From positions 27,029,339 to 27,093,338 of the forward strand of contig NC_053149.1 of assembly GCF_016808335.1 (NCBI RefSeq): a DNA stretch of 64,000 nucleotides. Reading direction: 5' to 3'. Both the position numbers and the translations under genes were made by a program. Position 1 is the stretch's first letter. Each line of letters opens with the position of its first letter. Under the pieces are notes generated by a model. The model had not been told where the DNA came from. It made no database searches and saw nothing but the letters and a program-made list of their open reading frames with translations. The DNA is from Panicum virgatum. Taxonomy: Eukaryota; Streptophyta; Magnoliopsida; Poales; Poaceae. Of the stretch, positions 57,923 to 64,000 are shown in pieces.

Positions 57923-59438
57923 TGTTGGCGCCTACCAATGTCACCTAGCGATGACGTCCGCAGATGCCAATTTGGGACGGCAGTATTTCATGAACCACGA
58001 ATAGATCCGCAAGCGCACGGAATACCGCTATAGCATTTTACCCGGGAGTATATCGGGGTGTCATTTATATTTCCGCAGGAAAGGCGATGAGTGAGAGAAT
58101 ATATAGATCAGTTGGTGAGCTCTATCTAGATTGGATATTCTCATGCATAAACAGGGGTAAGATAATAACATGGTAGGAGGTAGTGTGACACACACACAAA
58201 CTACTCTCTTGGATAAAAGAATAAAGGTTACTTTAGGCCGGGAGCAAGGTAAAAGTCAGAGCTCGAGTCAGCTGTGCTAGGCTAGCTATATCTACACTTT
58301 CTCATTAGTTAGCTCGTCAAAGATTAAACTACACAACAGGGAGATCGCTATTGAAGTAACGGGAGGAACCCTTTCCACCCCGGCGACTTTATGTACCTCC
58401 TACCCCCCATACCGAACGTGGAGGATTACTAAAAGGCTCGGACAGGGCTGTCACCACCTGCCGGCTACCTCTACAAACCGTGGATATAGTTGACATCCAG
58501 CAACTCTTAGCTGATCTAGACACCATGTCTACACTAGTAAGGGATACTCTAGTGTCCCGCGCGGAGCCCCCACCCTCCAGATGGACAGACATCGCACTAG
58601 AGCAATCATATGAATACTGGAGTAGTTGATAGAGTTCTAGGAACAAAAGACTAACCATCTCCAGCACAGGTGATCATGCAATGCAAGCATTGAATAATAA
58701 CGCAACCATGACAAGAAGGATACTCAATAACTCAGAATATACTTCAAGCAGATATCGGTAACCATAGTCTAATTCTATTACAAACGACCGAATATTACAA
58801 GAGAGAGCTAGAGATGAACCCATACCAGACTCTCGAGGAACTCCGGCGACTCGATGACTCCTAGACTTCTCCTAAACTCCACTAAGCCTAAAGACTATGC
58901 AAGGAATGCAAGAGAGGAAGAGGTGTGTGGTGTGTGTGTGTGTTCTATTCTCTACCCCCTTCTATTTATAGTAGGGAGCCACCAGCCGCAGCACCCCAAA
59001 CCGACATTGTGAGCCAACCGGGAAGCGCCACGTGCCTTGGTTGAGGCGGTGGGGCCCACGGGCCTGGCTGGCCGACCAGGTAGGTTGGTCGGCCTGCTCG
59101 GGCCGCCAACCGCCCCTAACTTCCTAGAGTGGGCTTGTCTTGGTCTCCCCTTGTCCTAAAGTTAAGGCACGGCCTGCCCCAACTGGGTTTGCTTCAGTTC
59201 TTGGGCTTCACTTGGTCCATTTGAGCCTGAATCGGTACTCTGATATTTTCTGTGTTTTTGTGTCGGGCCAAAGTGTGCTTGTAACCTGCATATTAGCTTG
59301 AAAACACAACTTGCATATTCTACAAGTTAAAGTGTGATTTAGGAACTTTATTGGATAAGGATGCGTGTAAGAAATGCAAACTCTCATGATTTTCTGATCA
59401 AGTTGACGCCTAGAAATGGTCGTTAGTGAGCGTCAACA
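57923..59438 (-). repeat. Left (3') LTR of the inner Athila-like element
   Basis: tgttggcgcc...gcgtcaaca. A minus-strand TATA box (actataaatagaa) lies at about 58962-58975, and a GT-rich run at 58924-58945. Confidence 0.88.
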
Positions 59439-59452
59439 AGATCCCCCAAGCT

Positions 59453-61199
59453 ATCCTTTGCTCGTCCCGAGCAAAGTAGGACAAATTAGGTTGTTGATCA
59501 AAAAATCACTTTGACTCGTACCTTACCTGTCATGTCATAGTCTGAAGCAAAGAGATTCATCTATAAGCTTAAATAAGTTGGTTAGCATACCTTTGCTCAA
59601 TTATCTTACTCCCTCATGGGGCTTTTTAGCTGTCTCCTTGTCTTGGGCTGTTGAGAGTTAGAATAATGCATAAAGTAGTACTTACTTGTTCATAGATCCT
59701 CAATCCATATGGAGACACTTTTTTTTGAAAGATTTTTTGAAAACATGGCAAAGCTCCTGGATAACTCTCTCGAGGTACTCATCTTGTATTTCCTTACCAG
59801 GGCAGTGTTTGCCTTTGATCTTCCCTACTACTACAAGCCTTTCTGGAGCTCAAGGTAGGATAAGAACAGAGCACACTTGTATTCTATTTATTGTAAAGTC
59901 AAAGAGAGGGTCCATAGAGAAAGAAGTCATGCAATCTCGATCAAAAGGTGCAAGTGTATGAATGGATGGATAGATGGATGAATATGGCTTACTCCTTGAG
60001 GTAATGGTTTTTCTCTCTCGAATCATCCCTATCTCTCTCTTTTTCTTTTTTTTTTGAGACATGGTTACCCTCTTTTTCTCTCCTTTTTTTTGGGTCATGC
60101 TTCTTTGGCATGCCATCTTTTCTCTTCTTTTTAGGGCAACCATAATCTGACTTTATTTTATTTCAGGAATGTACTACGAGAGAGATCACCAAGACATGGA
60201 GCATTTATAGATGTGAAGTGGATGGTGGTGCTAATTCCCAGTGTAGGAATATAACAAATGGATGGGACGTGTACGTGCTTATGATCGAGAAAGCATGAAG
60301 AGCATCTTGCTAGGGTCACCCAATTTGACAAAACTCAACAGAATATCAAGCAGCATATGTATAAGGGTTTTTTCAAGGAATATGACATATGGCTTTGGTA
60401 GGACATTGCATATCGCTGGGAAACTTGCCTTTTAATTTTTTTTCTTTTTTTTTCGAAAACAACTCCAGACTTCAAGCATCACTAGAACAAGCTTGCATAA
60501 CCTTATTTACCATATCTAAATTCACAACAACTTAGACTCGGATCAAGCATATGCAACCCACGAAACTTTCAGGTTTATTGGCAACATATTTGTATAACCA
60601 ACGAATATAAACTCAAGAGAACTCTTATTTTCAAACTAGGCACAGCAGACATGATAGAGCAAAGCAAAACTCATCCTTTCAACTTATCAAAAGGGAGTTA
60701 AAACATTCTTACCGCGCATCATGGAAAAGGGAAATAAAGCAGTAAATTTTTATTTTGTTTTTGAAAGTTTTTATCAATTTTTTGTTGAAAGCAAATAAAG
60801 GGATATAGTTGACTTAGGGGAGGGAACCTCCCCAAGCTAGCTCTTAGTTTAGGGTAAAAAAGCAGGACCTTTCTCCATACCTGATCAGGTTGAGGTCATT
60901 TCGTCCGTACCTAGAGAAGTAGTAGCGGTCGATGACGTCTTGTTCTTTTGCGCCACACATTCTTGGTCTTCTTTGGTGGCATAGGCGGCGCAGGAATAGG
61001 ATCCTCGGATGCTGGATAGACGATTTCCAGATCTTCCCATACTATATTTGTGATGAAGTCAGGGATCTTCTGTTCATCTTCCACTGGGTCGGTTGGTGGA
61101 GTATGAATTTTCCAATCCTCCCAAGTTGGCTTGGAAGAGGGGTGATAGTCTTGATCATCCCAACCGGTATCTGCCCATAGCCCTTGTTTCTCACTATCC
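59453..61199. other. Non-coding 3' part of the inner Athila-like element
   Basis: Low-complexity CT/TTTTC-rich stretches (for example 60010-60130 and 60430-60460) and no readable pol. This is where RT and integrase would be in a full-length element. Confidence 0.6.
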
Positions 61200-61967
61200 T
61201 CATGAATCAGGAATACCTCTCTTGTTTTGGAACTTAAATTTCATGGTCTTTCCCATGATACGGAGGCTGATTTTTCCTCTCCCCACATCAATTCTAGCAT
61301 TTGTATCCTTGAGGAATGGTCGCCCAAGTATGAGCAAAATTCCAAGATCTCCTTCCATATCAAGGACTACGAAGTCCACCAATATGTAGGTATTCTTGGC
61401 TTTTACCATTAATCTTTCCACAACTCCTTCTGGATATCTTATCGTGGAATCTGCCAGCTGAACACACATAGTGGTAGGGGAAATTGATGGATAGCATAGC
61501 TTCTCAAAAGTCACCTTGGGCATGATGCTAATGCTGGCTCCAAGGTCACAAAGAACGTGATCAAATTCATAATCAAAGATTGAGCAGCTGATCACTGGGG
61601 TTCCGGGATCATCTCTTATTGTGGCTGCCAACTCGCCCCACGCACCTCTTCTTGGGCGTGTGAGCTTCTCTGCATAGCTGAGGGATGTCCTGCTAAGGGG
61701 CTCTTTCCACATAGCATTGATGACATTCACGCTTTCTAGAGTTGATTCAGGTTGCCCCGGAATCTTTCCTAGTTCAGCTGCAAGTGTAGTAGCAGCTAGT
61801 TGAGCCAATTGAGTTTCTAACACCTTATTGAAACTCAGCTGGTTCTTCATAGCAGTGGAGAATCCATCCATCTTGGCATGGATGGTCTCCATAGACTTGT
61901 CTGTAGCGGCCAACTTCTTCTGAAGGGACTCATTGAACTTCGCTTGGCCGTAGACAAGATCTCTCAA
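61200..61967 (-). pseudogene. Athila protease region
   Basis: A 255-aa minus-strand frame. It starts within the late gag part (KFNESLQKKLAATDKSME, then FNKVLETQLAQLA), then the protease with FDHVLCDLGASISIMPKVTF, where D-L-G-A replaces the usual D-S/T-G-A, and LGILLILGRPFLKDTNARID. It ends in a stop after FKFQNKRGIPDS with no RT following. In Athila elements this stretch leads into pol, so truncation here defines a gag-protease derivative. The frame itself is intact, unlike gag upstream. Confidence 0.82.
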
Positions 61968-61977
61968 GGTAGGCTGG

Positions 61978-63066
61978 TTAGGACCGAAAGAATCGAATTC
62001 CCATTACCTCCTTGGTAATATGGGCATGGTTGATTCCACCCCTTACCTCGTTGTGGACGAAACCCATTGCTGCCATTAGGGCTTCTTCTTGGGTTTCTGG
62101 GCAATTGTCGCCCGAATGTCCAATATTCCCGCAGACCTCGCACGTCATGCGAGTTTCCAAGGCTTGAAGTGTTTGCATCTGAGCCTTATCTTGGGAATAA
62201 TCCTCAAATTTCTTGAGGAGGAGATCAATCTTCATAGCAAGCATGTCGGCCTCCTTGACGGAGTGCATACCTCGCTGGCGCGGTTGGAGGCGATCATCGC
62301 TCCAACCTTGGTTGGAAACCATCTTCTCGATAAATGATGTAGCTCTTTCAATGGTCAGCGAGAAGAAAGCTCCACCCGCAGCGGCATCCACATGATCATG
62401 GGATGACTATGTCAACCCATTGTAGAAGTTCTGTAGAATGAGCCAATTATCCATTCCATGGTGCGGACATGCCAGAATATACTCCTGAAGCCTCTCCCAA
62501 GCTTCCGGAATTGACTCATTTGATGCCTGCTGGAAGTTCGAAATCCGACCACGAAGAGCATTGGTTTTGCCCGTCGGGAAGAACTTCGAGAGGAACGCCT
62601 TGGAACATTTGTCCCAAGTATCCACAACAGCCTTGTTAGCATAAAACCATTGCTTCGCTCTCCGCAAGAGAGAAAATGGAAACAGACAGAGCTGGATTGC
62701 ATCTTGCGATACACCCTTGATAACAAAAGTACTGCAGAGCTCCAAGAACTGCTAGAGATGAGCGCTGGCATCCTCATTGGCCTTGCCACAAAATGGGCTG
62801 GCCTGCACCATCATAATGAGACCCGTCTTGATCTCGAAATTTTCTCCTCCGGTGTTAACCTCTGGTCCAGTCGGGACCTGGCTAGTAGATGGAGCAGAGT
62901 AATCACGGAGTGTCTTCTGGGCCATAGCTCTAGGAGCTGACGACAATGCGATGACTGGATCAACTGCTGAGAGTGATCTCCGATGTGATACGAGATGAGC
63001 TCGTGTCATCCTCAAAAGTGACTCTGGATCAGAATGAAAGTTTTGCGGCAAGTTGAAACCGGTCAT
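61978..63066 (-). pseudogene. Athila gag
   Basis: Minus strand from about 63066: FEIKTGLIMMVQASPFCGKA, then LELCSTFVIKGVSQDAIQLC and LRRAKQWFYANKAVVDTWDK, SKFFPTGKTNALRGRISNFQ, HGMDNWLILQNFYNGLT. After a stop at 62407-62409 it continues with DAAAGGAFFSLTIERATSFI and a zinc knuckle CEVCGNIGHSGDNC. These are standard Athila gag words. A stop and frame changes near 62750 and 61978 mark it as inactive. Confidence 0.88.
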
Positions 63067-63181
63067 ACACTACCCTGTTTTCATATCAACGAAGACAAGA
63101 AAACAAAGCCAAGTTAGCCTGTTTAGCAAGCAAATACCAATTTCGATTTTGTTCACAACTCTGTCTATATATTTCACTCTG

Positions 63182-63212
63182 TGCCTTCCCCGGCAACGGC
63201 ACCAAAAATGCT
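63182..63212 (-). other. Primer binding site of the inner Athila-like element
   Basis: Minus-strand tttttggtgccgttgccg then gggaa, next to the right LTR. TGGCGCCGTTGCCGGGGA is the usual Athila primer site; here one base differs. Confidence 0.8.
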
Positions 63213-64000
63213 TGTTGGCGCCTACCAACGTCACCTAGCGATGACGCCCGCAGACGCCAATTTGGGACGACAGTATTTCATGAACCACGAATAGATCCGC
63301 AAGCGCACGGAATACCGCTGTAGCATTTTACCCGGGAGTATACCGGTGTGTCATTTATATTTCCGCAGGGAAGGTGATGAGTGAGAGAATATATAGATCA
63401 GTTGGTGAGCTCTATCTAGATTGGATATTCTCATGCATAAACATGGGCAAGATAATAACATGGTAGGAGGTAGTGTGACACACACACACAAACTACTCTC
63501 TTGGATAAAAGAATAAAGGTTACTTTAGGCCGGGAGCAAGGTAAAAGTCAGAGCTCGAGTCAGCTGTGCTAGGCTAGCTATATCTACACTTTCTCATTAG
63601 TTAGCTCGTCAGAGATTAAACTACACAACAGGGAGATCGCTATTGATGTAACGGGAGGAGCCTGTACACCCCGGCGACTTTATGTAACTCCTACCCCCCA
63701 TACCGAACGTGGAGGATTACTAAAAGGCTCGGACAGGGCTGTCACCACCTGCCGGCTACCTCTACAAACCGTGGGTATAGTTGACATCCAGCAACTCTTA
63801 GCTAATCTAGACACCATGTCTACACTAGTAAGGGATACTCTAGTGTCCTGCGCGGAGCCCCCACCCTCCGGATGGACAGACATCACACTAGAGCAATCAT
63901 ATGAATACTGGAGTAGTTGATAGAGTTCTAGGAACAAAAGACTAACCATCTCCAGCACAGGCAATCATGCAATGCAAGCATTGAATAATAACGCAACCAT
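63213..64000 (-). repeat. Right (5') LTR of the inner Athila-like element, cut by window end
   Basis: The first 788 bp of an LTR colinear with 57923-58710. Confidence 0.9.

Larger units (their letters stand above)
57923..64000 (-). mobile_element. Inner Athila-like element, gag and protease only (right end outside window)
   Basis: The left LTR 57923-59438 (1516 bp) and the right LTR from 63213 to the window end share about 97 percent by eye (about 25 differences in 790 bp, mostly transitions). The polypurine tract (minus strand agcttgggggatct, 59439-59452) adjoins the left LTR, and the primer site (minus strand tggtgccgttgccgggga) adjoins the right LTR, so it reads to the minus strand. The interior is only 3.8 kb and carries gag and protease; RT, RNase H and integrase are absent. 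It is nested in the internal region of the outer Athila-like element. Confidence 0.88.

Overview
This window is nuclear DNA of a grass (Poaceae, most likely panicoid; the species cannot be named from sequence alone). The basis is spliced genes with GC-rich first exons and grass-type protein families (NFD6/NOXY2-like, PR-1, ACT-repeat, M48 peptidase, F-box). These sit in a dense, nested mass of plant LTR retrotransposons, LINEs, MITEs and a Pack-MULE. I see no CRISPR array, rRNA or tRNA gene.

Layout. 1-4.93 kb: one apparently intact minus-strand gene for a small NFD6/NOXY2-like mitochondrial protein (93 aa, three exons, a 3.07-kb intron), with a telo-box and site II promoter motifs at 4.69-4.93 kb. 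5.9-8.8 kb: a 5'-truncated LINE with a perfect 16-bp target duplication, a broken F-box gene, a LINE tail, a Tourist-like MITE and GC-rich repeats. 8.98-10.04 kb: a dead Ty3/gypsy integrase piece (minus). 10.1-16.94 kb: 5' LTR, gag and pol of a decayed Tekay-like gypsy element, cut inside integrase. 16.94-26.92 kb: a mosaic Tat-lineage gypsy element with unlike LTRs, gag and protease but no RT, and a set of antisense genes: an intron-containing plant-mobile-domain gene, an acidic-protein ORF, and a second antisense tail. 26.95-28.44 kb: a Pack-MULE carrying a piece of an ACT-repeat (ACR) gene and itself holding a hAT MITE. 28.46-34.62 kb: a gag-only copia element bounded by a 5-bp target duplication. 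34.7-40.8 kb: a PR-1 pseudogene (minus) whose TATA box was separated from its start codon by a second copia element (35.26-40.75 kb). 41.4-42.9 kb: a CACTA-like end and AT-rich tandem repeats. 44.5-45.8 kb: a three-exon OMA1-like M48 peptidase gene with a frameshift. 46.3-54.6 kb: two copies of one composite segment; the first is interrupted by a LINE and a 2.5-kb solo LTR, while the second preserves both empty sites. 54.8-55.5 kb: a LINE tail and a palindromic MITE. 55.9-64 kb: two nested Athila-like elements (minus), the inner one with gag and protease only and its right LTR cut by the window end.

How it fits together. Only the NFD6/NOXY2-like gene looks intact. PR-1, the OMA1-like gene and the F-box gene are damaged. 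Almost every retroelement lacks RT or integrase, so copies could only have moved with enzymes supplied in trans. Many coding breaks are TGG-to-stop or G-to-A type changes, as expected of old methylated DNA. The most unusual part is the Tat mosaic: spliced antisense genes converging on a sense pol tail across hairpin/poly-A repeats, with an AGCCGAT/ATCGGCT word repeated throughout the element. All calls come from reading the sequence; no database search was run.
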